Source: Nocardia australiensis
GTDB lineage: Bacteria > Actinomycetota > Actinomycetes > Mycobacteriales > Mycobacteriaceae
Length of the DNA stretch: 64,000 nucleotides
Assembly (NCBI RefSeq): GCF_020733705.1
Contig: NZ_JAJFZM010000017.1
Coordinates: 186,001 to 250,000, forward strand
Direction of reading: 5' to 3'
Each line of letters opens with the position of its first letter. Within the stretch, counting starts at the first letter, position 1. Positions 43,978 through 53,000 of the stretch are shown one piece after another. The translations under genes were made by a program, and so were the position numbers. The notes below the pieces were generated by a model, which saw only the letters and a list, made by a program, of their open reading frames with translations, was not told the DNA's origin and did no database searches.

Positions 43978-44559
43978 TCAGCGAATCCTGCTGTACTTCA
44001 TGAAAGCCACTCCATCCTCGAAAACCCGGCTGGTGATCACCCGGAATCGCGCCGCATCCGGCTGGCGCATACCGGCGCCGAACAGCGGTCGACCCCGACC
44101 GAGCACCACCGGATACAGCTTCAGGAAGATCTGGTCGATTTCCGGCAATAACGCTTGGGCCAGCTCGCCGCCGCCGCACAGCCAGATCCCGAGCCCGTTA
44201 TCCCGCTTGAGCTCCCGCACCTTCTGCAGTGGGTCGGTGGCGATCAGCTCGACCGCCGGATCCGGGCTCTCCGGCAGCGTCGTCGACACCACGAACTGCC
44301 GAAGGTGCGCGTAAGGACTCGAGGTCCCGGTCCGCACCCCGAAGTCGTGGGTCTTGCGGCCCATCAGCACGGAATCGAAATAGCGGTTCTGCCTATCGAC
44401 ACCGAGCGCCTCGCGCACCTTGGTTGGCAGCGTCTCCGGGTATTGCGCGGTGATCGCCGGACCATGATCACCGCCCACCGGGAAGAAGTCGACCGAGCCG
44501 TCCTCGGTGGCGATGAATCCATCTATGGTCGAGGCGACGTAGTAGGTGAGTTTGCGCAT
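43978..44559 (-). CDS. RibD C-terminal/dihydrofolate reductase-like protein
   Basis: A 193-residue protein of the RibD_C fold. It opens with MRKLTYYVASTIDGFIATED, continues DSVLMGRKTHDFG, and contains the NADPH-binding GIWLCGGGELAQALLPEIDQ, then KLYPVVLGRGRPLFG. Such proteins in actinobacteria are usually uncharacterised reductases and not true folate enzymes. The start at 44559 has GGAGGAAGG upstream. It lies between mutM and the PHP gene on the same strand. Confidence 0.85.
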   Translation of the reverse strand: MRKLTYYVASTIDGFIATEDGSVDFFPVGGDHGPAITAQYPETLPTKVREALGVDRQNRYFDSVLMGRKTHDFGVRTGTSSPYAHLRQFVVSTTLPESPDPAVELIATDPLQKVRELKRDNGLGIWLCGGGELAQALLPEIDQIFLKLYPVVLGRGRPLFGAGMRQPDAARFRVITSRVFEDGVAFMKYSRIR

Positions 44560-44619
44560 ATGTCCTTCCTCCACGGTCGGAGTGACTGCCCGAACCGCCT
44601 AAGAAGAAACGGTAGCTCG

Positions 44620-45486
44620 CTAGCGCGGATGGGGTCGAGGCTTCGGCTGGCAGCGCGGGCAAGAGTAGGACGAACGGTTCATGAACCGTTCGCGACGGAT
44701 CGGCGCACCGCAGCGACGGCACGGCTCGTCCTGACGGCCGTAGGCGGCCAGCGAACGCTCGAAATACCCGGACTGACCGTTCACGTTCACATACAGCGCG
44801 TCGAACGAGGTGCCACCGGCGGCCAGCGCTTCGCCCATCACCGCGCCGACCTCGGCGAGCAGCCTTCGCAGGGCAGGCCTGGTCAGCCCTGCCGCCGACC
44901 TGTTGCCATGGATCTCGGCACGCCACAGAGATTCGTCGGCGTAAATATTGCCGATTCCGGAGATCACAGACTGATCCAGCAACAGCCGCTTGATCTCGGA
45001 TTGTTTGGCACGCAATACGGCCACCACGGATTCGGGCTCGAAGAGTGGATCGATAGGGTCGCGCGCGATATGTGACACCGGTTCGGGCAGCAAAGCACCG
45101 TCCACTGCGACCAGGGGCGCCAGGGCCCAGCCACCGAAGGTGCGCTGATCGACAAAACGCAGCTGGGTGTCATCGTCGAGGGTGGCGAGAATGTGGGCAT
45201 GCTTCTCGACCGGGGCATCGAACGGTTGCACCAGCATCTGGCCGCTCATCCCCAAATGCACGACGAGCGACACGTCGGGATCATCGAAGGTCAGCCACAG
45301 ATACTTGCCGCGCCGTTGCGCGGCGGCCACTCGTAGTCCGGTCATCCGAGCAGCCAGATCGGCGGCGCCTTCCAAATGGCGGCGCACCGAGCGGGGATGG
45401 GTCACCGTCACCGACTCGATCACGCGACCGACCACGTGTTCAGCGAGTCCGCGACGGACCACCTCTACCTCGGGGAGTTCGGGCAC
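44620..45486 (-). CDS. mutM: Formamidopyrimidine-DNA glycosylase
   Basis: Bifunctional DNA glycosylase/AP lyase that removes 8-oxoguanine and formamidopyrimidines. The 288-residue protein begins (M)PELPEVEVVRRGL with catalytic Pro2/Glu3, has the helix-two-turn-helix GNIYADESLWRAEIHGN, and ends with a four-cysteine zinc finger (CRRCGAPI ... SYSCPRCQ). GTG start at 45486, one base after the rnc stop, with AAGG in the rnc end. Gene order rnc-mutM matches M. tuberculosis. Confidence 0.95.
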   Translation of the reverse strand: MPELPEVEVVRRGLAEHVVGRVIESVTVTHPRSVRRHLEGAADLAARMTGLRVAAAQRRGKYLWLTFDDPDVSLVVHLGMSGQMLVQPFDAPVEKHAHILATLDDDTQLRFVDQRTFGGWALAPLVAVDGALLPEPVSHIARDPIDPLFEPESVVAVLRAKQSEIKRLLLDQSVISGIGNIYADESLWRAEIHGNRSAAGLTRPALRRLLAEVGAVMGEALAAGGTSFDALYVNVNGQSGYFERSLAAYGRQDEPCRRCGAPIRRERFMNRSSYSCPRCQPKPRPHPR

Positions 45487-45487
45487 G

Positions 45488-46210
45488 TCAGCCTTCGGCG
45501 ATCAGCACCTGGTAGGCGGCGCCCGCGGCCTTCTGTTCGGCTTCCTTCTTGGAGCGGCCGACTCCGGTGCCGTAGGACCGGCCACCAACCACCGTGGTCG
45601 CGGTGAATTCCTTGTCGTGGTCGGGACCCGTCGATGTGATCTCGTAGCTGGGCACGCCTAGTCCACGTTCGGCGGTGAGCTCCTGCAGGCTGGTCTTCCA
45701 ATCGAGGCCGGCCCCCATCCGGGGACCCCGCTCGAGCAGATCGGCGAACAGCCGCAACACCACTTCACGCGCTACCTCGATGCCATGCTCCAAATGCACC
45801 GCACCGAGCAGCGACTCCATACCGTCGGCGAGGATGCTCGGCTTGTCCCGGCCGCCGGTGAGCTCTTCGCCCTTCCCCAGCAGCAGGTATTGTCCGAGCC
45901 CGCCCTCGCCGAGCCCGCGTGCCACCTCGGCCAGCGCGTGCATGTTGACCACACTCGCGCGCAGCTTGGCCAGCTCACCCTCGGACTTCTCCGGGTGCTC
46001 GCGATAGAGCCGCTCGGTAATGCTGAGGCCGAGGACCGAGTCGCCTAGGAATTCCAGGCGCTCATTGGTCGGCAGCCCACCGTTTTCGTAGGCATACGAC
46101 CGGTGAGTCAGCGCGAGGCGCAGCAAATCGGGCTGCACGTCCACGCCGAGCGCGGCGAGCAGCCGACCATGGTCATCGGACGGGCCTGTTTCGTCCTTAC
46201 TGACGGTCAC
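45488..46210 (-). CDS. rnc: Ribonuclease III
   Basis: Double-strand-specific endoribonuclease that processes rRNA precursors. The 240-residue product has the signature NERLEFLGDSVLGL (about 49-62) with the metal-binding Glu/Asp residues, a second acidic site in ILADGMESLLGAVHLEHG, and a C-terminal dsRNA-binding domain (DWKTSLQELTAERGLGVPSYE, GRSKKEAEQKAAGAAYQVL). GTG start at 46210. It follows rpmF (22-bp gap) on the same strand. Confidence 0.96.
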   Translation of the reverse strand: MTVSKDETGPSDDHGRLLAALGVDVQPDLLRLALTHRSYAYENGGLPTNERLEFLGDSVLGLSITERLYREHPEKSEGELAKLRASVVNMHALAEVARGLGEGGLGQYLLLGKGEELTGGRDKPSILADGMESLLGAVHLEHGIEVAREVVLRLFADLLERGPRMGAGLDWKTSLQELTAERGLGVPSYEITSTGPDHDKEFTATTVVGGRSYGTGVGRSKKEAEQKAAGAAYQVLIAEG

Positions 46211-46232
46211 GTCGTTACGACAGGTCGAACGA

Positions 46233-46415
46233 TCAGACAGCAGCGGTGACCTGGCGGCCCTTGTAGGTGCCGCAGGAGGGGCACGCGATGTGCGGCAGGG
46301 TCTTCTCGCCGCAGGCGCGGTTCGGGCACGTGATCAGGGTCGGCGCGGTGGCCTTCCACTGACTGCGCCGCGACCTGGTGTTGGAACGGGACATCCGGCG
46401 CTTGGGAACGGCCAC
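46233..46415 (-). CDS. rpmF: 50S ribosomal protein L32
   Basis: 60-residue L32. The start VAVPKRRMSRSNTRSRRSQW and the four cysteines of a zinc ribbon (TCPNRACGEK, IACPSCGTYKGRQV) are present, so this is the zinc-binding (C+) paralogue. The GTG at 46415 has GGAGAAG upstream. It lies between the DUF177 gene and rnc, a common arrangement in bacteria (yceD-rpmF). Confidence 0.96.
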   Translation of the reverse strand: MAVPKRRMSRSNTRSRRSQWKATAPTLITCPNRACGEKTLPHIACPSCGTYKGRQVTAAV

Positions 46416-46478
46416 GACTACTTCTCCTCTTGTCGTACTGCTTGCCAGTTAGGCAGAACGGTTTTGGTCTTGATGGTT

Positions 46479-47108
46479 TTAATCGTCTTTGTCGGCCGCG
46501 CCCGAATCGGGGCTGCCACTGCCGGGCGACTCGGTGGCGAACTTCGCCAACCCGGCCCAGCGAGGGTCAAGTATCTCATGCCCATGATCGGAACCCGCAA
46601 TCGCCATCCGGACACCGCATTCCGAGCACAGCCCGGGGCAGTCCGGCGAACACAGCGGCTGCAGCGGAAGCTCCAGACCGATGGCGTCGATGATCACCGG
46701 TTCCAGGTCGATCGTGTCGTCGACGAGACGGTGGACCTCGTCATCCTCGGTGGTCTGTTCGGTGGCGCTATCCGGATACGCGAACAGCTCGGTGAGGTTG
46801 AGCTCGATCTCCGCGGTGAACGGCTCGAGGCAGCGCGTGCACTCTCCGGCGGTTTCACCCGAGACCGTGCCGGTCACCAACACACCCTCGGACACCGCCT
46901 GCAGCATCAGATCGAGTTCGACCTCGGAGCCTGCCGGAATGGCGATCAGATCCAGCCCGATCCGATCCTTCGTGGTGACCGTGCGACGCAGTTCCCGCAT
47001 CGTGCCGGGGCGACGACCCAGGCTTCGGGTGTCCAGCACGAAAAACGCGTCCGGCATGCGGCGCGAAGCCGCATTGGAACGCGAGGCGGAACCGGAACCG
47101 GCGGGCAT
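46479..47108 (-). CDS. DUF177/YceD family protein
   Basis: A 209-residue protein of the YceD (DUF177) family, usually encoded before rpmF and linked to large ribosomal subunit or 23S rRNA accumulation in plants and bacteria. The two CxxC-like pairs CTRC and CSPDCPGLCSECG, with LNLTELFAYPDS and IDLEPVIIDAIGLELPLQPLC, are typical. The N-terminal segment (about 1-20) is poorly conserved and the start is uncertain: ATG 47108 or GTG 47111, with weak ribosome binding. It matches Rv2926c by position. Confidence 0.88.
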   Translation of the reverse strand: MPAGSGSASRSNAASRRMPDAFFVLDTRSLGRRPGTMRELRRTVTTKDRIGLDLIAIPAGSEVELDLMLQAVSEGVLVTGTVSGETAGECTRCLEPFTAEIELNLTELFAYPDSATEQTTEDDEVHRLVDDTIDLEPVIIDAIGLELPLQPLCSPDCPGLCSECGVRMAIAGSDHGHEILDPRWAGLAKFATESPGSGSPDSGAADKDD

Positions 47109-47227
47109 CACGAACTCACTTACGTCGAAGGGGAAAATGGGCAACCAGTCAACAGTACTCGAGGTGTGGACCGAAGCTCAAAACGCCCGCCGCTTTCCCG
47201 GCCTCGGCCGGAACGAACCTGCGGCCG

Positions 47228-47974
47228 CTAGCGGCGGTACTCGGTGGCGTAGTCGGGTGAGCCCGCACCGGAACGCAGCTGGTGGCGGCCCCGATTGACG
47301 GTTCGAAGAGTGTTGTTCAGAGTGTCTTCGAACTCTGCGAGTTTGTTATCGACGTACTGGTCGCATTCGTCACGCATGCGATCGGCGTCGGCGTGCGCCC
47401 CATCGATGACCTGCGCCGATTCGGCGTGCGCGGCGCGCACCACCTCGGTCTGCGCCACCAGACGCGCCTGCTCGGCCTGCCCCTCGGCGACGGACCGGCC
47501 GTAGGATGCCTTGCCCGCCTCGATCATCCGCTCCGACTCGGTGCGGGCCCGGCCGGTGACGGCCTCGAATTCGGCGTTGCCTTCGGCCACGACACGATCG
47601 GCCTCTGCTTGCGCGGTCGTGACCAAATGATCGGCGTGCGCGCTCGCCTCCGCCACCATGCGGTCGGCATGGTCTTTGGCATCGGCCAGGATTCGGTCGG
47701 CTTCATCGCGAGCGGATCCGACGGTCTGACTGGCCTGCTCGTTGGCGCCGGTCACCGTCGAATCCGCGGCCGAGCGGGCATCGGAAACAATCTTGTCGCG
47801 GTGATCGAGCACGTCCTGGGCGTCGTCGAGTTCGCCGGGCAGCGCGTCACGCACGTCATCGAGCAGTTCCAGGACATCGCCTCTGGGCACGATGCAGCTG
47901 CGGGTCGGCGGGATGCCACGCGCCTCCTCGACGATGGCAACCAGCTCGTCGAGTGCTTCGAATACGCGATACAT
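47228..47974 (-). CDS. DivIVA-like coiled-coil protein (Rv2927c-like)
   Basis: A 248-residue predicted cytosolic protein, mostly one long Ala/Glu/Asp-rich coiled coil (about 65-215). It starts MYRVFEALDELVAIVEEARG, the conserved N-terminus of the Rv2927c family, then RSCIVPRGDVLELLDDVRDAL. The coil contains imperfect repeats such as ADRILADAKDHADRMVAEAS. Relatives are DivIVA/Wag31-like and thought to act in cell division or growth. The C-terminus is basic. The ATG at 47974 is chosen over upstream GTG/ATG codons by similarity to the family start. Confidence 0.88.
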   Translation of the reverse strand: MYRVFEALDELVAIVEEARGIPPTRSCIVPRGDVLELLDDVRDALPGELDDAQDVLDHRDKIVSDARSAADSTVTGANEQASQTVGSARDEADRILADAKDHADRMVAEASAHADHLVTTAQAEADRVVAEGNAEFEAVTGRARTESERMIEAGKASYGRSVAEGQAEQARLVAQTEVVRAAHAESAQVIDGAHADADRMRDECDQYVDNKLAEFEDTLNNTLRTVNRGRHQLRSGAGSPDYATEYRR

Positions 47975-48335
47975 GCTTACTAACCCCACTCTCATGCGGA
48001 CTTACGGCGAACTCTCCACCGAGGCCCAGTGTGCCTCCCGTCACGGCTGGCGCCGAGTCATCCTCCGGTGTGTCGTCACAGTGTCTCGAACGCCACAAAA
48101 TCAAGTGGAGGATCCCCCTCCGTTTGGTGATACATTTGTCCGGGAGGTCGGAACAAGATCTTCATAAGCGAAGCCCAGGCCCCCACCGGGACTGTGGGAC
48201 AGGAGGACGCCAACGGGCGGACATCCGGAAGCGGGTGATCGACGAGTCTCGAAGCGATAGTCGTGAGCCGGCGGGAAGGAAAGCGATAACCGTCGCTGTT
48301 GTCCATACCAAAGGCTCGTGTTCGATCGGAAGACA

Positions 48336-48845
48336 ATGACTGTTCTGGAAGTCCCGCAACCGGCGGCTGCCACCATCTACGCACCATGGGTGGGCCCATA
48401 CCCGGTGCTGCGGTCGGTAACGGTTGCGCGGCCGTTCGAACGGGTCGTGCAGTATCTGCGCGGTGACCGCGCCTTCCCGCAGTTGATTCGCTTCGCGCTG
48501 GTCGGCGGTTCCAGCAATATCGCCTACGTTCTGCTGTTCTTCGCCATGCACGGCATCGGGCCGCTGGTCGCCAATGTCATCGGATCGATCGTCAGCACCG
48601 TGATCGCCAATGAGCTACATCGCCAGCTCACCTTCCACGCCTCCGGCCGAGTCGGCTGGTTCACCGCGCAATGGGAGGGCGGCGGCCTGGCGCTGATCGG
48701 TCTCGGCGTGACCACCGCCGGACTCGCCGCACTGGATGTGTGGACCCCGGGCATCGGCGGAATCGCCGAGGCGTCCGCGATTCTCGCCATCACCGCAGCC
48801 GTTGGCGGCGCGCGGTTCCTCGCCCTGCGCGGTCTGGTCTTCTAG
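48336..48845 (+). CDS. GtrA-like membrane protein
   Basis: A 169-residue GtrA family protein with four hydrophobic helices (about 50-70, 77-95, 110-130, 140-160), including RFALVGGSSNIAYVLLFFAM and NVIGSIVSTVIANELHRQLTF. GtrA proteins are implicated in flipping lipid-linked sugars for wall or polysaccharide glycosylation. ATG 48336 (TVLEVPQ) has GGAAG nearby; a GTG at 48318 adds six residues. It is the only plus-strand gene between the DivIVA-like gene and coaD. Confidence 0.83.
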   Translation: MTVLEVPQPAAATIYAPWVGPYPVLRSVTVARPFERVVQYLRGDRAFPQLIRFALVGGSSNIAYVLLFFAMHGIGPLVANVIGSIVSTVIANELHRQLTFHASGRVGWFTAQWEGGGLALIGLGVTTAGLAALDVWTPGIGGIAEASAILAITAAVGGARFLALRGLVF

Positions 48846-48857
48846 TCAGCGACATAC

Positions 48858-48897
48858 AACCGCCCTGCTTCCAAAGATCGTCCGAAGCAGGGCGGTT
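48858..48897. terminator. Bidirectional terminator between the GtrA gene and coaD
   Basis: Arms AACCGCCCTGCTTC (48858-48871) and GAAGCAGGGCGGTT (48884-48897) are perfectly complementary, with a 12-nt loop and a following T. The hairpin sits between two convergent genes (stops at 48845 and 48913). Confidence 0.85.
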
Positions 48898-48912
48898 TCG
48901 TCTGTGCGGCTC

Positions 48913-49398
48913 CTAGGCGCGGCGTTCGGCCAAGCGGGCCAGCAGGCGTTTGTGAACGAGAGGTGGGAGCATGTCGGTGACGTCACCGCCGAAGTTGGCG
49001 ACCTCTTTGACCAGCGAGCTGGACAGGAAGCTGAAGGCCGGGTTGGTGGCGATGAAGAAGGTGTCCACACCGGAGAGCTTCTTGTTCATCTGGGCCATCT
49101 GCAGCTCGTAGCCGAAGTCGCCCGCATCGCGCAGCCCCTTCACGATCGCGCTGATGCCCTGCTCACGCGCGAAATCAACCAGCAGGCCGTACCACGACTC
49201 CACCCGAATATTCGGCAGGTGGCTGGTCGCGTCACGCAGCATCTCCATGCGCTCCTCGACGCTGAACATGCCCTGCTTGTTTTTGTTGATCATGACGGTC
49301 ACCACGACCTCGTCGAACTGGGCCGCTGCCCGGTTGAAGACATCGATATGCCCATTGGTCACCGGGTCGAACGAGCCCGGGCACAACGCTCCTGCCAT
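48913..49398 (-). CDS. coaD: Phosphopantetheine adenylyltransferase
   Basis: Enzyme of coenzyme A synthesis transferring AMP to 4'-phosphopantetheine. The 161-residue product starts MAGALCPGSFDPVTNGHIDV with the nucleotidyltransferase GSFDPxTxGH motif, then VESWYGLLVDFAREQGISAIVKGLRDAGDF and a C-terminal FLSSSLVKEVANFGGDV containing the ISSS-type loop. It is M. tuberculosis coaD (kdtB, Rv2965c) by sequence type and by order with rsmD and pyc. Confidence 0.96.
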   Translation of the reverse strand: MAGALCPGSFDPVTNGHIDVFNRAAAQFDEVVVTVMINKNKQGMFSVEERMEMLRDATSHLPNIRVESWYGLLVDFAREQGISAIVKGLRDAGDFGYELQMAQMNKKLSGVDTFFIATNPAFSFLSSSLVKEVANFGGDVTDMLPPLVHKRLLARLAERRA

Positions 49399-49449
49399 AC
49401 GCCAAACGCTAGCAGGCGGGTATCGGGGCGCAGGCTCGGGTGCGGGCCG

Positions 49450-50013
49450 CTAGTTGTCCGGCTCGTACTGCGCGAGTTCGATCCTGGTCTCGCCGTACTT
49501 CCTCGGTTCGGCCGGGACATAGCTTGCGGGCCAATCGATCTCGGCCGAGCGAATGGACCTTTCCACCACAACGACGGCCGCCGGCGTCAGCCAACCGTGC
49601 TCGGCCAACGCACCCAGGTCGGCCACCACCGAACCGGTGTCGAGCTCGTATGGCGGATCGGAGAACACCAGATCGAATACGCCCGCTGCCGCACGATCGA
49701 GCACCGAAGCCACCGCACCGACGCGCAGTTGCGCGCCGGGCAGCCCGAGATCATCGATATTGCCGCGCACGACCGCGGCGGCCTTGCGGTCGGATTCGAT
49801 CAACAGCGCGTGTGCGGCGCCGCGCGAGAGCGCTTCCAGACCTAGTGCGCCCGATCCGGCGTAAAGGTCGAGCACGCGGACACCCTCGAAATCGATCCGG
49901 GCGTCCAGCGCGCTGAAAAGAGCTTCACGCACCCGATCGGACGTGGGTCTGGTCCCGGCGGGCGGCACCCGCAGCCGCCGCCCGCCTGCCGTTCCCGCGA
50001 CGATTCGCGTCAT
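49450..50013 (-). CDS. rsmD: 16S rRNA (guanine966-N2)-methyltransferase
   Basis: SAM-dependent rRNA methyltransferase, 187 residues. The SAM-binding VRVLDLYAGSGALGLEALSRG and the catalytic DLVFSDPPYELD (DPPY motif) are clear, as is the N-terminal RIVAGTAGGRRLRVPP and the helix TSDRVREALFSAL. The ATG at 50013 overlaps the pyc stop by four bases (ATGA), so it is coupled to the carboxylase. It corresponds to Rv2966c. Confidence 0.94.
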   Translation of the reverse strand: MTRIVAGTAGGRRLRVPPAGTRPTSDRVREALFSALDARIDFEGVRVLDLYAGSGALGLEALSRGAAHALLIESDRKAAAVVRGNIDDLGLPGAQLRVGAVASVLDRAAAGVFDLVFSDPPYELDTGSVVADLGALAEHGWLTPAAVVVVERSIRSAEIDWPASYVPAEPRKYGETRIELAQYEPDN

Positions 50014-53000
50014 TGTGCCGAGGACTCGCGCACAGCCAGCTCGATCAGCAGATCGCCGCCCTCGACCTGCTGCACCGGGCCGATCGCGACCCGTCCGACG
50101 ATGCCCGCGCGTGGCGCGGTGATCGCGGCCTCCATCTTCATCGCCTCGATGGTGCCTACGGTGTCACCCGCCGCGATCGAATCACCTTCCGACACAGCCA
50201 ATGTCACGACACCCGCGAACGGCGCGGCGATATGGCCCGCATTGGTCTTGTCCGCCTTCTCCGCGGCCGGGATCTCGCTGGCGATGGCGCGGTCGCGTAC
50301 CGCGACCGGGCGCAGCTGACCGTTGAGGATGCACATCACCGTGCGCATGCCGCGCTCGTCCGGCTCGGAGATGGCCTCGAGACCGATGAGCAGCGTTACT
50401 CCCTTCTCCAACTGCACGCGATGTTCGTCGCCACGGCGCAGTCCGTAGAAGAACTGGTTGGCCGACAGGCCGGTGGTGTCGCCGTACTTCTCGCGGTGCG
50501 CGAGGAATTCCGCGGTCGGGGCCGGGAACAGCAGCCGGTTGAGGGTGTCACGTCGCTGCTGCGCGGAACCTGCGAGCCCGGCCTCGTCTTCGGCCGTCAG
50601 CGCGGTTTCCGGTTTCGCGGGTCCACGGTCTGCCAGCGCGCGGCTGCGGAACGGTTCGGGCCAGCCGCCTGCCGGGGTGCCGAGCTCCCCGCGCAGGAAA
50701 CCGATGACCGAATCCGGGATGTCGAAGCGACCCGGATCGGTGGCGAAATCCTCGATCTCGACGCCGGTGCCGACGAGCGCAAGCGCCAGATCCCCGACCA
50801 CCTTCGACGAGGGCGTCACCTTCACCAGGCGACCGAGCAGGCGGTCAGCCGCGGCGTATTTCGCTTCGACCTCTTCGAATCGGTCGCCGAGCCCGAGTGC
50901 GATGGCCTGCTGGCGCAGGTTCGACAACTGTCCGCCCGGGATCTCGTGGGTGTATACCCGGCCGGTGGGGGCGGGCAGGCCGGACTCGAAGGGCGCGTAC
51001 ACCTTTCGCAGCGCCTCCCAGTACGGCTCCAAGTCACAGACGTTCTGCAGATTCAGGCCGGTGTCGAATTCACTGTGCGCGGCGGCGGCGACGATCGCCG
51101 ACAGCGCGGGCTGGCTGGTGGTGCCCGCCATGGCCGCACTGGCGCCGTCGACGGCGTCCGCGCCCGCCTGCCATGCCGCGAGGTAGGTGGCCAGCTGACC
51201 ACCCGGTGTGTCGTGGGTGTGCACGTGCACCGGCAGGTCGAAGTTGCTGCGCAGCGCCGTGACCAGGGTCGCGGCGGCCGGAGCGCGCAGCAGTCCGGCC
51301 ATATCCTTGATGGCGAGCACGTGCGCGCCAGCGTCCACGATCTGCTCGGCGAGCTTGAGGTAATAGTCGAGGGTGTAGAGGGTTTCGTCCGGGTTGGACA
51401 GATCGCCGGTGTAGCTCATCGCGACTTCGGCTATGGCCGTACCGGTTTCGCGCACCGCGTCGATGGCAGGACGCATCTGGTCGACATTGTTGAGCGCGTC
51501 GAAGATGCGGAAGATATCGATGCCGGTACTTGTCGCTTCCTCGACGAACGCGCGCGTCACCCGCTCCGGATACGGCGTGTAACCGACGGTGTTGCGGCCA
51601 CGCAGCAGCATCTGCAGGCAGATATTGGGTACTGCCTCACGCAATGCGGCCAGCCGCTCCCACGGGTCCTCGTACAAGAAGCGAAGCGCCACATCATAAG
51701 TCGCGCCACCCCAGGCCTCGATGGATAAAAGCTCGGGGGTCAGCCGCGCGACGTGCCCGGCGACATCGAGCAGGCCGTTGGTACGCACCCTGGTCGCGAG
51801 CAGCGACTGGTGTGCGTCGCGGAAGGTGGTATCGGTGACGCCGAGGGCCTTCTGGGCGCGCAGCGCCTGCGCGAAGCCCTCCGGCCCCAGCTGCAGCAGG
51901 CGCTGTCTGGAACCGGCGGGCGGTGCGGCGCTGAGATCGAGAGCGGGCAGTTTGTCATGCGGGTAAATCGTGGTCGGTCGCTCGCCGTGCGGCTTGTTCA
52001 CGGTGATGTCGGCCAGGTAGTTGAGAATCTTGGTACCGCGATCGGCGGACCCGCGCAGCGTCAGCAACTGGGGGCGCTCTTCGATGAATGATGTCGTGAC
52101 CCGGCCCGCGCGGAAGTCGGGGTCATCGAGCACCGCCTGCAGGAAAGGAATATTGGTCGCCACACCGCGGATCCGGAATTCCGCGACCGCGCGGCGCGCT
52201 CGCGAGATCGCGGTCTCGAAGTCGCTTCCACGGCAGGTGAGCTTCACCAGCATGGAGTCGAAGTAGGCGCCGACCTCGGCACCGAGGTTGGCGCCACCAT
52301 CGAGGCGGATACCGGCACCACCTGGAGTGCGGTAGGCGGTGATCCGGCCGGTATCGGGGCGGAAACCGTTGGCCGGGTCCTCGGTGGTGATACGGCACTG
52401 CAGTGCGGCGCCGTGAATGGCCACCGTGTCCTGGCTCAGGCCGAGCTGCTCGAGGGTCTCACCCGCCGCGATGCGCAGCTGCGCCTGGACCAGATCGACA
52501 TCGGTGATCTCCTCGGTCACCGTGTGCTCGACCTGGATACGCGGGTTCATCTCGATGAAGACGTGATTGCCGCGCTCGTCGAGCAGGAACTCGACGGTGC
52601 CTGCGCAGCTGTAACCGATCTGGCGTGCGAAGGCGACCGCGTCGGCGCAAATCCTCCCGCGCAGCGCGGGATCCAGGTTCGGTGCGGGCGCGAGCTCGAT
52701 CACCTTCTGGTGGCGGCGCTGTAGTGAACAGTCCCGTTCGAACAGATGCATCACGTTGCCGTGCTGATCGGCCAGGATCTGCACCTCGATATGGCGCGGA
52801 TTGACCACAGCCTGCTCCAGGAACACCGTCGGATCGCCGAACGCCGACTCGGCCTCCCTGGACGCCGCCTCGATGGACTCGCGCAGCTGCGCGGCTTCGG
52901 CGACGCGGCGCATACCGCGTCCACCACCACCCGCGACCGCTTTGACGAAGATCGGGTACGTGAGTTCCTCGGATGCCGCGAGCAGTTCCTCGACATCGGC

